From Thermomonas sp. S9 (GTDB lineage Bacteria > Pseudomonadota > Gammaproteobacteria > Xanthomonadales > Xanthomonadaceae), in assembly GCF_024704365.1 (NCBI RefSeq), contig NZ_JAJDFY010000001.1:2523001-2587000 (forward strand): a stretch of DNA of 64,000 nucleotides, in the 5' to 3' direction. Position numbers and translations under genes: made by a program. Of this stretch, positions 1 through 12,290 are shown piece after piece. A model generated the notes under the pieces. It saw only the letters and a program-made list of their open reading frames with translations. It searched no databases and was not told the DNA's origin. Every line of letters begins with the position of its first letter. Position 1 is the stretch's first letter.

Positions 1-350
1 TTGGGGTGCCGGTGATCCTGTTCGGCAAGGGCAACGCCCCGCACCTCGACGCGCTGTTCGCCAGCGGCGCGGATGCGATCGGCGTGGACTGGACGGTGAC
101 GCTGGAAGATGCCGCGCGCCGCAACGGTGGCCGGGTGGCGCTGCAGGGCAACATGGACCCGGCGATGCTGTACGGCAGCCCCGACGCGGTGCGCGCGCAG
201 GCGCGCGCGGTGCTGGACAGCTACCGCGACGGCAACGGCGGCAGCCGCGAGGGCCACGTCTTCAACCTCGGCCACGGCATGGCGCCGGACATGAACCCCG
301 ACCACGTCGCCGCGCTGGTGGACGAGGTGCACGCCTACAGCGCGCGCTGA
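1..350 (+). CDS. hemE: Uroporphyrinogen decarboxylase, C-terminal part
   Basis: The gene is cut by the window start, so only about the last 115 residues are visible. The enzyme removes four carboxyl groups from uroporphyrinogen III to give coproporphyrinogen III in cytoplasmic haem synthesis. The visible part has the family's late motifs: [23 protein letters not shown] and the near-terminal FNLGHGM with its conserved His, then a short helix and a TGA stop. The family is about 350 residues long, so roughly two thirds lie outside the window. Downstream is 173 bp without a gene, holding two imperfect GC hairpins that could act as a terminator. The next gene converges on it. Confidence 0.95.
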   Translation, partial: GVPVILFGKGNAPHLDALFASGADAIGVDWTVTLEDAARRNGGRVALQGNMDPAMLYGSPDAVRAQARAVLDSYRDGNGGSREGHVFNLGHGMAPDMNPDHVAALVDEVHAYSAR

Positions 351-523
351 CCTGCCCCAACACAGCCCTGCGTCGCGACGAGCGCGCGGCGCGACCAGGG
401 CAGTGCAACCGAGCGAGTATCGGGGAGCGGCTTGCGCTGCCCCGGCCGCACCGCGTGCGCGGCCGCAACCAAGCCCGCTTGCCAGCGCAGGTGCACGCAT
501 CGCGTGCCCGACACCACGAAGCG

Positions 524-3500
524 CTATGACGCCTCCGCCATCAGCGCCGACAGCGCCCGCCCCAGCATCGCGCCGGTCACCGGCTTGCGCAGGAAGCCGT
601 CGAACCCGGCGGCGCGCGCTTCCGCCTCGGCCTGCGCATCGGAGCGCGCGGTGACCGCCAGCAGCGGCGCACTGAAGCCCTGCGTGCGCAGCATCCGCGC
701 CAGTGCCAGGCCGTCCATCCCTGGCAGGTCGAGATCCAGCAGCGCGGCATCGAAGCGGCAGGCCGCCGCCTCCGCCAGCGCGCCCAGCCCGTGCCCGACG
801 TGTGCGACCGCATGCCCCTGCGCCTGCAGCAGGCCGGCGATCGCCTGCGCCACGATCGGGTCGTCCTCCACCAGCAGCAGTTGCAGATCGCGTACCGGCA
901 CCACGGGTTCCGCCGGCATTTCCTCCGCTGGCGCGGCGACCGCCGGTGCCAGCGGCAGTTCCACCACGAACCGCGTGCCCTGCCCGGGCGTGCTGTCCAC
1001 GGTGATGCGGCCACCCATCGCCGCCGCCAGTTCCTGCGAGATCGCCAGCCCCAGCCCGCTGCCGCCGTAGCGCGCCGCGGTGCGCGCACCCTCGGCCTGC
1101 TCGAAACGGCGAAACAGGCGCTCGCGCTGCTCCGGGTTCAATCCCGGCCCGGTATCCGCCACCACGCAACGGATGCCCTGCGGCTGCAGCGCGGCCACCT
1201 CCAGCGTCACCTGCCCGGCCTCGGTGAACTTCACCGCGTTGCCGAGCAGATTGAGCAGGATCTGCTGCACGCGGGTGCGGTCGCCGCGCAGGCCCGCAGG
1301 CACGTCATCGCCGACATGCTCGATGAACGCCAGGCCCTTGCGCGCGGCCAGCGGCGCCATCAGCGCGCCGATTTCCTCCAGCAGCGGCCGCAGGGCGAAA
1401 TCGGCGGGCGCCAGTTCCAGCTTGCCGGCCTCGATCCGCGCCAGGTCCAGGGCATCGTTGACCAGCCGCAGCAGATGCTCGCCGGCGCGCCGGATCGCCT
1501 GCACGTAGCCGCGCTGCAGTTCGTCCAGCGGCCCCTCCTGCAGCAGTTCGGCCATCCCCAGCACGCCGGTCATCGGCGTGCGCACCTCGTGGCCGAGGGT
1601 GGCCAGGAAACGCGACTTCGCCTGCGAAGCCTGCTCGGCCAGCATCCGCTTTTCCTCGGCCAGCTGCCAGGCATGCCGGCGCTTCAGACGCAGACGATAG
1701 GCGCGCGCGGCCAGCACCAGCACGATCAGTCCGGACAGTACGTACGCCGCCAGCGCCCAGCCAGTGCGCCACCACGGCGGCGGGATCTCGAAGGTCAGCC
1801 TCTGCTCGGCCGCCGGATTGCCGGCGGCGTCCTGCGCGCGCATGCGCAGCACGTAGCGGCCCGGCGTCAGCCCGGCGAATACCCGCTCGCCGCTGGCACC
1901 CAGCGCGACCCAGCCGCGGTCGAAGCCCTCCAGATGCGCCCAGTAGCGGTTCGCGGCCGAATCGTCGAAATCCAGCAGGCGCGCACGGATGCGCAGCTCA
2001 CGATCCTGCTGCGCCAGCTGCACACCGGCGCGCGCCGGCAGTTCCTGCCAGCGTCCGTGCCGGCGCACCGCAATGCCGTCGAAACGCAGCCGCGGCCGCC
2101 GTGGCGGCGGGTCGCCCATCGCCGTGTCCACCATGCGCAGGCCGCCGTCGGCGGTGGCGGCCACCAGCAGGCCGTCGTCGCGCAGCAGGGCCGCGCGGTC
2201 GAGGTATTCCTCGCCGCCGGCATCGTCGCGCACGCCGGCGTGGGTCAGCCGCTGCTGGGACGGGTCCCAGCGGTACAGCCCGCGGCTGGTGGTGATCCAG
2301 ACCCGGTGGCGGGCATCCACCAGCAGCGCGGCCGCCGCCACCGCAGGCATGCCGTGACGGGTGTCGATGCGGGCGACGCGCTGCCACTGTTCGCCCTGCC
2401 GGCGATAGCCTTCCAGCCTCGCCAGGCGCTGCAGCCACAGGGTATCGTCGCCATCGAACGCGAGCGCGTACACCCGGCCCTCACCCATCGCCGGCACCGG
2501 CAGGAAGCGGCCGGTCGCGGGCGCGAAGCGCAGCACGCCGGTGCTGGTGGCCAGCCATGGCGCGTCATCCGCCGCCAGCACCATGTCCTCGATGTCGGCC
2601 TCGCCCAGCCCGCTGTCGCCGTCGGCGCGCAGGTCGCGCAGAACCGCGCCGCTGGCCGGGTCGCGCTGCTGCACGCCGCCACCGATCGCCGCCAGCTCAC
2701 AGGCTGCCGTCGCGCGCGGGCAGCACGAACCCGACCTGGCCGGGCGGCACCGGGGCCCTGGCGTCCTCGGCCGTCCACTCATCGACGGCATCGCCGGTGA
2801 TCCGGATCAGGCCGCCGCGGTGGGCGATCCACAGCCGGCCTGCGGCATCCTCCGCAATGGCTGCCGGCTTGACGCTGCGCAGGCGCTCCAGCAGGTCATC
2901 GGTCAGCGGCGCGATGCGGCCGTCCGCGCCGAGGTGCTCGACCACGCCGCCCAGCCCGCCGAGCCATACGCCGCCGTCGCCCGCGCGCCCGAGTGCGCGG
3001 TACATCGCCCCGTGCAGGCCGTCCTCCGGGCCTTGGAACAGCGCCATCTGGCGCCAGTCCGAGCGCAGGTAGCCAAGGCCGCGCCCGAGCACCGGCACCC
3101 ACAGCGCATCCCCTTTCTCTCCCAGCAGGGCGCTGATCGCGCGCGGAATGGCCGGCCCGCCCAGCGGCACCGGGACCGGCGCCTGTTCGCCCTGCTGGTA
3201 CCACAGGCCGCGCTGGCTGCCGATCCAGTGGTCGCCCTGGGCATCGGTGACGATCGCCAGCAGCGCGTTCGGGCGCTGGAACATCGGCGCCCACGCCGGC
3301 TGCGTCCAGCGCCCGTCGGCATGCCGCCATACCCCGAGCGCACTGCCGACCCACAGCCCGTCCGGCTGCGCGGACAGGGCATACACCATGCCCGCGCCTT
3401 CCGCGCCGGGCAGCGGCACCGCCTCGAACCCCGCCCCGCGCTGGCGCGCCAGCCCCTTGGTGGTGCCCACCCACAGCCCGCCGTCGGCATCCACCGCCAG

Positions 3501-4026
3501 CGCCAGCACGGTCGGCGCAGGCAGGCCCTCCGCCACGCCGTAGTGGCGCATGCCGCCATCGGGCGCGACCCGGGTCAGGCCGCCGTCGTAGGTGCCCGCT
3601 TCACACCGCATCGCCCTGGCGCGCCATCGCCCACACGTCGTCGCTGCCGAGCTGCGGATGGGTGGCCTTGCGCAGCGCGCGGAAGTGCTGGCGCGCGGCA
3701 TCCAGCACGCTGACGCCCTCGCCTTCCACCGCCACCCACACCCGGTCCTGCGCGTCCACCAGCAGCGCCTGCACGTTGTTGCCGGGCAGGCCGTCGGCCA
3801 CGTCCGGGTCATGCCGCCAGACGCGCATGCCGACGCCATCGTGGCGGGCCAGGCCGTCGGCGGTGCCGATCCACAGATAGCCATCGGCATCGCGCGCCAG
3901 CGCCTTGATCTCGGTCGAGGGCAGGCCCTGCGCCGGGCCCACGATGCGAAAGCGCGGGCGCTCGGGCGCGGCGGCCCAGACGCAGGCGCAGGCCAGCCAC
4001 AGCAGCAGTGCAAGGCGTCGACGCAT
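524..4026 (-). pseudogene. Hybrid sensor histidine kinase with periplasmic two-component propeller (two frame breaks)
   Basis: The start is the ATG at 4026, giving a signal peptide (MRRRLALLLWLACACVWAAA) with GGGAGA upstream. Order when repaired: signal peptide, propeller repeats of the 'GLWIGT' type, a Y_Y_Y domain, one membrane helix, HisKA (phospho-accepting His in GHEVRTPM), HATPase (N box, DTGPGL, GGSGLGLAIS) and a receiver (LLVEDD, LLDLDLPGMDG, KPV). This is a one-piece hybrid kinase of about 1,165 residues that should sense a periplasmic ligand. The frame is broken twice: at 3601-3603 (TGA after RQGDAV) and at about 2697-2699 (TGA after ARDGSL). At 2697, removing one A restores L-W-L-A. 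Both stops sit where a blade's conserved Trp (TGG) is expected. All kinase motifs are intact, so decay or sequence error are both possible. Confidence 0.85.
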
Positions 4027-4327
4027 GGCGTTCTCCCGGATGGGGCGATGCTGGCAACCCTGGGCCGCGCATGCAAGCGCGGCCGCTGCCGGCACCCGCT
4101 ATCCCCCCGAGCCAGCGCCGCACCGCAACCGCATCGAACGGCCAGTCCAGCTCGCGCCCGCTGCGCGGCTGGCGCAGCACCGGCACCCGCAGACCGTAGC
4201 GCGCTTCCAGCGCCGGATCACCGTCGATGAACACGCTGGTGAACGCCGGCGCGCGCGCCGCCGCCAGCGCGGCCAGGGCCTGGTCGCACAGATGGCAGTC
4301 GTCGCGCTGGTAGAGGGTCAGGCCCAT
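3809..4327 (-). CDS. Glutaredoxin/thioredoxin-like family protein (DUF836 type)
   Basis: The protein begins MGLTLYQRDDCHLCDQAL, a beta strand followed by a CxxC redox motif (CHLC). It continues to RVPVLRQP, the cis-proline loop, and WPFDAVAVRRWL. This is the compact DUF836 glutaredoxin-like fold, normally about 80 residues, cytoplasmic, with an undefined redox partner. As sequenced the frame runs on to 3809, overlapping the start of the kinase gene by 218 bp, which is implausible. After RRWLGG lies a run of six C on the + strand (4104-4109). With five, the frame would stop at once (LGG-stop), giving the family length. The real gene is therefore probably about 4100-4327. Confidence 0.7.
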   Translation of the reverse strand: MGLTLYQRDDCHLCDQALAALAAARAPAFTSVFIDGDPALEARYGLRVPVLRQPRSGRELDWPFDAVAVRRWLGGIAGAGSGRACMRGPGLPASPHPGERHASTPCTAAVAGLRLRLGRRARAPALSHRGPGAGPALDRDQGAGARCRWLSVDRHRRRPGPPRWRRHARLAA

Positions 4328-4393
4328 ACGCCCGCGTCCTATCTCGCCTCGCCTGGCGCCTAGAATACGCAATCCCCCAGCCCGGCAGCGCGC

Positions 4394-5776
<1,383 letters not shown>

Positions 5777-5912
5777 CTGCGCCATCGCGGTCAAGTCCGC
5801 AGCCTGCCGGCCGCTACCGGTTTCAGGGTAATCTGGCAACAACCCGCTTCGGGGAGAGACGGCGATCGACCGCGCATCCACCACCCGTCATTCGGGCTGG
5901 ACGCAGCAGGCG

Positions 5913-8900
5913 GTGCGTCTGCTGCAGGGCCTCGTGCTGCTGTTCGGCCTGGGCATCGGTGCTCCGGTGCTCGCCCTGGATCCCGACAAGCCGTATCGCG
6001 ACTTCGTGGTCGATACCTGGGACGTGGCCCAGGGACTGCCGCAGATCAGCGTGATGGCCATCGCCCAGGGGCCGGACGGGCAGCTCTGGCTGGCCACCCA
6101 GGCCGGGCTGGCGCGCTTCGACGGCGTGCGCTTCCATGCCTACCCGCGTACCCGCCGCCTGGGTCTGGACAACATGATTCAAACCCTGCTGCCGGATCGG
6201 CAGGGGCGCGTCTGGCTCGGCACCGCCAACGGGCTGCAGGTGCTGCTGCCCGACGGCCGGCTGCGCGTCCTGTCCACTGGACAGATTCCCGCCATGCGCC
6301 GCTTTCCGGTCCGGGCGCTCGCCCTGCAGGGGCAGAGCGTCTTGGTCGGCGGGCCGGATGGCCTGTATGTGGTCACGGGCGAGCGGCTGCGCCGCCTGCT
6401 GGCAGTGGGCGCCGAGGTCAGCGCGCTCTCAGTGGAGGCAGACGCGCTCTGGATCGGCAGCCGAGGCCGGGTGATCCGGCTCGACCACGGCGGTCGCCGC
6501 CAGGAGTATCCCTTCCCGGACGCACTGGCCACCGCTGCGCCGGTGGCGCTGGCACGCTTCGACGGCAGGCTGCTGGCGGCGACCCGCAGCGGCCTGCTGC
6601 GCCTGCGCGGCAATGGCCTCTGGGAAACCCTCCCCGAGCGCAGCAACGGAGAGCACCGCGCCATCGACGCCATGACGGTCACCCGCGACGGCACGCTCTG
6701 GCTGGCCACACCGCGCGCTCTGGAGCGTCTGGTGCCGGGCAGGCCAGCGGAGCGCATCAGCGACCGCCCCGGTAGCCGCAACCTGCGCGCGCTCTACGAG
6801 GATCGGGAAGGCAATCTGTGGACTGGCAGCCTGACCGATGGCCTGGCGCGCATCTGGAACGGGCGCACCCGCCGGCTCTCGATGGCCGAAGGGCTGCGCG
6901 TACCGCTGCTGTGGACGATCGTGCCCGCGCCCGACGGCAGCGTGCTGGTCGGCGGCAGTGACGGTGTGGCGCGCTGGGATGGTCTGCGCTTCACTCAGGT
7001 CGCGGCAGGCGCCACGCTTCCACATCCGGATGCCTACAGCCTGCTGGCCGAGCCAAATGCGCTCTGGGTCGGCACCCGCGCCGGTGTCGCCGTGCTGCCC
7101 CGCGGCCGGATGCACCCCGATACCCCACCATGGCTGACCCCGCTGGCAGGGACGCAGGTGCACGCGATCCTGCGCGCCCGCGATGGCGCGCTCTGGTTCG
7201 GCACCACCAACGGCGCCTTCCGGCTGGCCGCTGGCCGCCTGCAGCGCTATGGCGAGGCGCAAGGGCTGCGCGATCCGCGCGTGCGCATCCTGCTGCAGAC
7301 CCGCACCGGACGCCTGCTGCTGGGCACGACCGATGGCCTGTACGAATGGCGCAACGGGCGCATCCTGCCATTCGGGCGACAGACCGGATTGCCTGCCGGG
7401 GTGGGCGTCACCGCGCTACTGGAGTTGAACGATGGCCGCCTGGTGCTGGGGGGCGATGGCCAGCTCTGGCTGTACGCCGACCGGCGCTGGCATGACCTCG
7501 CCCATGGCCGAGGGCTGCCGGGAAACGTCCCCACCCATCTGGCGGAAATCGGCAACGATCTGTGGGTGGCCGGCACCCAGGGGTGTACCGCCTGCCGCTG
7601 GCGGCACTCGCTCGCATGGGACAAGGTGCCGACACCCCGCTGCGCGCGCGCATCGTGGTCAACTCCGGCTTCGCCCAGCCCGGCGGGCAGCAGGACAAGT
7701 GCTGCAACGGCGTCGGCAACGGCCGCGGCCTGCTGCGCGACGGCCTGCTGTGGCTGCCCACCCGCGACGGCGTACTGCAAGTCAGCGCGCAGCCTGCACC
7801 CATCGGACCGCCCTGGCCGCTGCGCATCGAGGAGGTTCGCACCGGCCAGCAGGCATTCGCCACCAGCGCGGGCGCACTGAAGCTGCCGCTGGATGCGCGC
7901 AAGATCCAGATCCGCTTCAGCGCGCCGATGCTCGATCCCGCCCGCCAGCCGGATCTGCGCTATCGCCTGATCGGCCTCGAACGCAGCTGGACGCCGCTGG
8001 AATCTCCCACCCAGCGCCAGATCGACTACACCGGACTGGCCCCCGGGCAGTACACCCTCGAACTGGCCGATTTCGATCCGGACGCGCCGCTGTCCGGACC
8101 GGCGCGACTGGCCCTCACCGTGCCGGCGCACTTCTACGAAACGGGCGCGTTCCGCATCGCGCTCGGTCTGCTGGGTCTGCTGCTGATCTGGCTGGGCTAT
8201 CTCTGGCTGCGATATCGGCATGCCCGCCAGCGCGCCGAGCTCGAACGCCTGGTGGAAGCGCGCACGCGCGAACTCCAGGCCGCCAACGCCCGCCTGGAAC
8301 AGCTGAGCCTCACCGACCCGCTGACCGGTCTGCACAACCGTCGCTACCTCACCCAGCAGATGCCGCTGGATCTATCCTTCTATGCCCGCGAGGAAGCCTT
8401 CCGCGACGGCCGCGAGGCGCTGGTGCTGGCGCTGCTGGACGTGGATCACTTCAAGCGCATCAACGACACCTGGGGCCATACCGCCGGCGACCTGGTGCTG
8501 AAGCAGCTGGGCCGGCTGCTGAAAACGCTCATGCGCAGCGGCGACTACGCCGCGCGCTGGGGCGGCGAGGAGTTCCTGCTGATGATGCGGCCGCTGCCGC
8601 GCGGCCAGCTGGCCGAGATCGGCCAGCGCCTGTGCCGGCAGATCGCAGCGCATGTGTTCGACCTGGGTCATGGCCAGACGCACCGTCTGACCGTCTCGAT
8701 CGGTCTGATCGAATGTCCGCTGTTCCCGGATCACCCGCAACTGCTGGCGTGGGAGCAGCTGGTGACGCTGGCCGACCGCGCCCTGTACGCCGCCAAGAAC
8801 GCCGGCCGCAACCGCTGGATGGCCTACCGTCCGGCCGCAGACGTGGCGTTCCCGGACGACATCACCGTGATCACCGGTGACCCCGGCTGGCTGGTGGAAA

Positions 8901-8998
8901 ACGGCCTGCTGGAACGGTTTGGCACGACCGCGCCGACGCCACCGCCCGCAGGCGATGGCCGGCCGCCGCCCAAGCCAGCCGCCCCTGCCGCCGATTGA
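5913..8998 (+). pseudogene. Periplasmic-propeller diguanylate cyclase (one frame break)
   Basis: This is the c-di-GMP-making counterpart of the upstream propeller kinase. Order: hydrophobic leader (LVLLFGLGIGAPVLA), many propeller repeats (LWLATQAGLARFDG, VWLGTANGLQ), Y_Y_Y domain, membrane helix (GLLGLLLIWLGYLWL), short coiled coil, then GGDEF. The active-site motif is GGEEF (RWGGEEFLLMM). An RxxD inhibitory site (RSGD) lies five residues before it, which predicts product inhibition. The frame breaks at about 7581: after WVAGTQG a run of four G needs five to continue as VYRLPL. The start is uncertain. GTG at 5913 has a poor ribosome binding site, while GGGGAGAG at 5851 precedes an in-frame ATC at 5865. 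Its stop overlaps the Shine-Dalgarno sequence of the next gene. Confidence 0.85.
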
Positions 8999-9009
8999 AG
9001 GAGCCGCCC

Positions 9010-11205
9010 ATGCGCGACCTGCCGGCAATGCTGTCCAGAGGCGCGCTGCTCGCCGCGCTGTACTTCGCCGGGGCGGCGATGACCATGCTCTACCTGCAGA
9101 CGCCGGCCGACGTGGCGTTGTTCTGGCCCGCCGCCGGCATCGGCTACGCGATGGTGCTGCGCTTCGGCAAGCCCTATGTGCTGGCCATCGCCGCCGGGCA
9201 GGCGCTGCTGCACCTGCTGCTGGTGCCGGCGCCGCCGCTGTTCCTGCCGTTCTCGATCGGCAGCAATGCGCTCGCGACCTGGCTGGCCGCGCTGTACGTC
9301 GGCGCGCACACGCGCCAGCTGCGCCTGCGCACCAGCGACGGCTTCCTGCTGATGCGTGGCGCCGCCCTGCTGTGCCTGGTCAGCGCCGGGATCGGCAGCA
9401 GCGGAATGCTGGTCGCCGGCATGATCCCGGCGGCGGACTGGCCGCGGGCCTTCCTGCAATGGGCGCTGGGCGACCTGCTCGGCGCCGCCGCCACCACGAC
9501 CAGCATGCTGCTGCTGTTCGGGGTGCCGCGCCAGGAACAGACTCGCCTGGCACCGCCCCTGGCCGGTCGGCGCGAGCGCCTGCTGTGGTCGCTGCTGATG
9601 GCCCTGGTGCTGGCTGGCGCAATCGCGGTCGCGCATCGCGGCAGCATGTATCCGCTGGCGATCGCCACCCTGCCGCTGGCCCTGCTGCTGTGGTCGGCGG
9701 CGCGCTTCCCGCCCACCTTCACCGCGGTCGCCACCACCGTGGTGACCATCACCCTGGCCCTGATCCTGGGGCTGGGCATCGGCCTGGACGGCGTCCAGCG
9801 CCCGGAGTCGCTGCAGGACACCGCACTGCTGATGAGCTCGCTGGTGGTGGTTTCCACCATCCCGATCCTGCTCGCGGCGTCCTACCGCGAGCGCTTCGTG
9901 GCGATGGCCGCGCTGCATGAGCGTGCGACGATCGATGCGTTGACCAACCTGCTCAACCGCGATGCCTTCGAGGAACACGCGCGCCTGCGCCTGGCCGCCA
10001 ACGCCGGCCCGCTCAGCCTGCTCTACATCGACCTGGACAATTTCAAGCTGGTCAACGACGCCGCCAGCCATGCCGCCGGCGACGAGATGCTGCGGCACGT
10101 GGCGCGCCTGCTGCAGGCGGAATTCGCGGCCACCGATGCGCTGATCGCGCATAGCGGCGGCGACGAGTTCACCGTGCTGGCCACGCTGCCCGGCGAACAG
10201 GCCGTGGCCGCGGCGCGCCGCCTGCTGGACGCGATCGAGGCGATGCGGGTGGCCTGGCAGGGCGGCAACCTGCGGATCACCGCCAGCATCGGCCTGGCCG
10301 GCAGCCAGCCGCCGCACACCAGCTTCGACGAACTGCTGTCGCAGGTGGACGCCGCCTGCCACGAAGCCAAGGACCTTGGCGGCAACCGCGTGCTGGCGAC
10401 CGCCGAGAACGCGGAAAGCCTGCGCAATCGCAGCCGCATGATGCGCAGCGCGCTGGATGCGCGCGAGGCGCTGGACCAGCGGCGGCTGGAGCTGTGGTGC
10501 CAGCCGATCGTCCCGCTGGCGCAACCGGCGCCACCGAACCGGGTGCATTTCGAAGTGCTGCTGCGCTGGCGCGATGGTGAAGGCCTGCTGCGCCCGCCGG
10601 CCAACCTGATCGCGGCCGCCGAACGCTTCCGGCTGGGCCCGCGCCTGGACCGCCACGTGCTGGATGCCACCCTGGCGTGGCTGGAATCGCATCCGGACGC
10701 GGCCGCGCGGGTCGCGCAGTGCAGCATCAATCTCGGCGCCGCGACCCTGGTGGACGAGGAATTCGGCGAGTATCTGACGGCACGCCTGCGCCGCAGCGCG
10801 CTGCGCGCCGGGCAGCTGTGCCTGGAAATCACCGAGACCAGCGTGGTGCGCGACATGACCCGCGCCCGCCGCTTCATCCGCCGCATGCGCAACCTCGGCT
10901 GCCGCTTCGCGCTGGACGATTTCGGCACCGGCTTCTGCTCCTTCAGCTATCTGCGCGATCTGCAGGTCGACTATCTGAAGATCGACGGCAGCTTCGTGTA
11001 CGGGCTCGTAAACTCGCCGCTGTCGGAGGCGGTGGTGCGCTCGATCACCGAAATCGCCCACCTGCTCGATATCCGCGCGGTGGCCGAACACGCCGAGGAT
11101 GCGGCGCAGGTCGAACGGCTGCGCGCGTTGAAGGTGGACTATGCCCAGGGGTTCGCGTTCCAGCGCCCGCTGCCGATCGCGGAGTTCTTCGGAGTGAAGT
11201 CGTAA
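9010..11205 (+). CDS. MASE1-GGDEF-EAL cyclic-di-GMP turnover protein
   Basis: ATG at 9010 is preceded by AAGGAG (8998-9003). The stop codon of the upstream cyclase (8996-8998) touches this site, so the two are probably translationally coupled. The N-terminal ~300 residues form a multi-helix MASE1 sensor (LFWPAAGIGYAMVL). GGDEF follows with an intact motif (HSGGDEFTVLA) but no clear RxxD site at the usual spacing. The EAL domain has EVLLRW in place of EALLRW, a common active variant, with EITET, DDFGTGFCSF and KIDGSFV, then AEHAED and YAQGF. It could make, break or switch c-di-GMP; the motifs suggest both domains may be active. The inner membrane is the likely location. The end overlaps the converging hom gene by 67 bp. 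Confidence 0.92.
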   Translation: MRDLPAMLSRGALLAALYFAGAAMTMLYLQTPADVALFWPAAGIGYAMVLRFGKPYVLAIAAGQALLHLLLVPAPPLFLPFSIGSNALATWLAALYVGAHTRQLRLRTSDGFLLMRGAALLCLVSAGIGSSGMLVAGMIPAADWPRAFLQWALGDLLGAAATTTSMLLLFGVPRQEQTRLAPPLAGRRERLLWSLLMALVLAGAIAVAHRGSMYPLAIATLPLALLLWSAARFPPTFTAVATTVVTITLALILGLGIGLDGVQRPESLQDTALLMSSLVVVSTIPILLAASYRERFVAMAALHERATIDALTNLLNRDAFEEHARLRLAANAGPLSLLYIDLDNFKLVNDAASHAAGDEMLRHVARLLQAEFAATDALIAHSGGDEFTVLATLPGEQAVAAARRLLDAIEAMRVAWQGGNLRITASIGLAGSQPPHTSFDELLSQVDAACHEAKDLGGNRVLATAENAESLRNRSRMMRSALDAREALDQRRLELWCQPIVPLAQPAPPNRVHFEVLLRWRDGEGLLRPPANLIAAAERFRLGPRLDRHVLDATLAWLESHPDAAARVAQCSINLGAATLVDEEFGEYLTARLRRSALRAGQLCLEITETSVVRDMTRARRFIRRMRNLGCRFALDDFGTGFCSFSYLRDLQVDYLKIDGSFVYGLVNSPLSEAVVRSITEIAHLLDIRAVAEHAEDAAQVERLRALKVDYAQGFAFQRPLPIAEFFGVKS

Positions 11206-12290
11206 GCACAGGCCGCCTGGATCGCCAGCGCATCGTCCAGCAGGGCGGCGGCGGTGACCTCGGCGCCGGCACCGGGCCCCTGCACCACCAGCGGCTGGTG
11301 CGGATAGCGGTCGCACCAGATCGCCACCCGGTTGTCGGTGCTGCTGCCGCCGGCCAGCGGATCGTCCGCGGCCAGCGCCTCCAGCCCGACCGTCGCGCGG
11401 CCATCGGCGTGCAGACGGGCGATGAAGCACAGCACCTGCCCGCTTTTGTAGGCCGCGGCATAACGCGCGCGCAGCGGTGCATCCAGCACCGGCAGGGCCG
11501 CGTCCAGCGCCGCGCGCGGCACGCCTGCCAGGGATTCCGGAACCAGCGACTGCACGCGCACGTCCGCCGCCTCCAGCGGCACGCCGGCGGCGCGCGCCAG
11601 GATCAACAGCTTGCGCCGCACGTCCTCGCCGGACAGATCCTCGCGCGGGTCCGGCTCGGTGTAGCCCGCCGCCTGCGCCTGACGCACGAAACCGGAGAAC
11701 GGCCGCAGCCCGTCGTAGTGGTGGAACAGCCACGCCAGCGAGCCGGACAGCCCCCCGGCGATCGCGTGGATGCGGTCGCCGCCCGCCTGCAGCGCGCGCA
11801 GCGTGCGCAGCAGCGGCAGCCCGGCGCCGACCGTGGCGCTGTCACCATAGAACGCCCCGCCGGCCGCGGCCGCCTCCCGGATCGCCCGCCAGCGCGCCAG
11901 CGATGTCCCCTGTCCCAGCTTGCAGGCGGTCACCACGTGGAGGCCCTGCGCCAGCCAGTGCGGGTGCCGGTCCGCCACCGCGTCGGAGGCGGTGGCGTCG
12001 ATCACGATGCGGGTGCCGGCGCCCGCCAGTGCGGCTTCCACCCGCTCCAGCCGGCTCGACTGCGGCGAGTCGCCCAGCAGCTGCTGCAGGTCAACACCCG
12101 ACGCCAGCGGGGCGGCCTGCGCGGTGCGCGAATTGGCCACATATGCCAATTGCAGACGATGCCCCAGCACACCGTCCTTCCAACCCGCCAGCCGCGCCCA
12201 CACCGCGCGCCCCACGGTGCCGCTGCCCAGCAGCGCCACCCGCGCTGGCACCGGCTCTGACAGCGGAAATGCGCCGGCACAGGCGTTCAT
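11139..12290 (-). CDS. hom: Homoserine dehydrogenase
   Basis: Homoserine dehydrogenase reduces aspartate semialdehyde to homoserine, the branch point to methionine and threonine. The protein (about 383 residues) starts with a Rossmann motif (ALLGSGTVGRAVWARL), then VIDATAS, a Lys in VTACKLG, and SATVGAGLP leading to the catalytic region IAGGLSGSLAWLF. It has no aspartokinase domain and no obvious ACT domain, so it is the monofunctional short form. The ATG at 12290 overlaps the metB stop by four bases (ATGA), which shows it is the third cistron of the metX-metB-hom operon. That places homoserine supply under the same SAM-responsive control. The last residues overlap the end of the convergent GGDEF-EAL gene. 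Confidence 0.92.
   Translation of the reverse strand: MNACAGAFPLSEPVPARVALLGSGTVGRAVWARLAGWKDGVLGHRLQLAYVANSRTAQAAPLASGVDLQQLLGDSPQSSRLERVEAALAGAGTRIVIDATASDAVADRHPHWLAQGLHVVTACKLGQGTSLARWRAIREAAAAGGAFYGDSATVGAGLPLLRTLRALQAGGDRIHAIAGGLSGSLAWLFHHYDGLRPFSGFVRQAQAAGYTEPDPREDLSGEDVRRKLLILARAAGVPLEAADVRVQSLVPESLAGVPRAALDAALPVLDAPLRARYAAAYKSGQVLCFIARLHADGRATVGLEALAADDPLAGGSSTDNRVAIWCDRYPHQPLVVQGPGAGAEVTAAALLDDALAIQAACAYDFTPKNSAIGSGRWNANPWA

Noticed and set aside
791-2800. Long plus-strand reading frame opposite the propeller kinase
   Set aside because: Low-complexity Arg/Gln/His-rich translation antisense to clear kinase and receiver motifs; a shadow caused by high GC.
8824-11733. 969-codon minus-strand frame opposite the GGDEF-EAL gene
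   Set aside because: Its Gln/Arg/Ala-rich product has no domain, while the other strand has intact GGDEF and EAL motifs.
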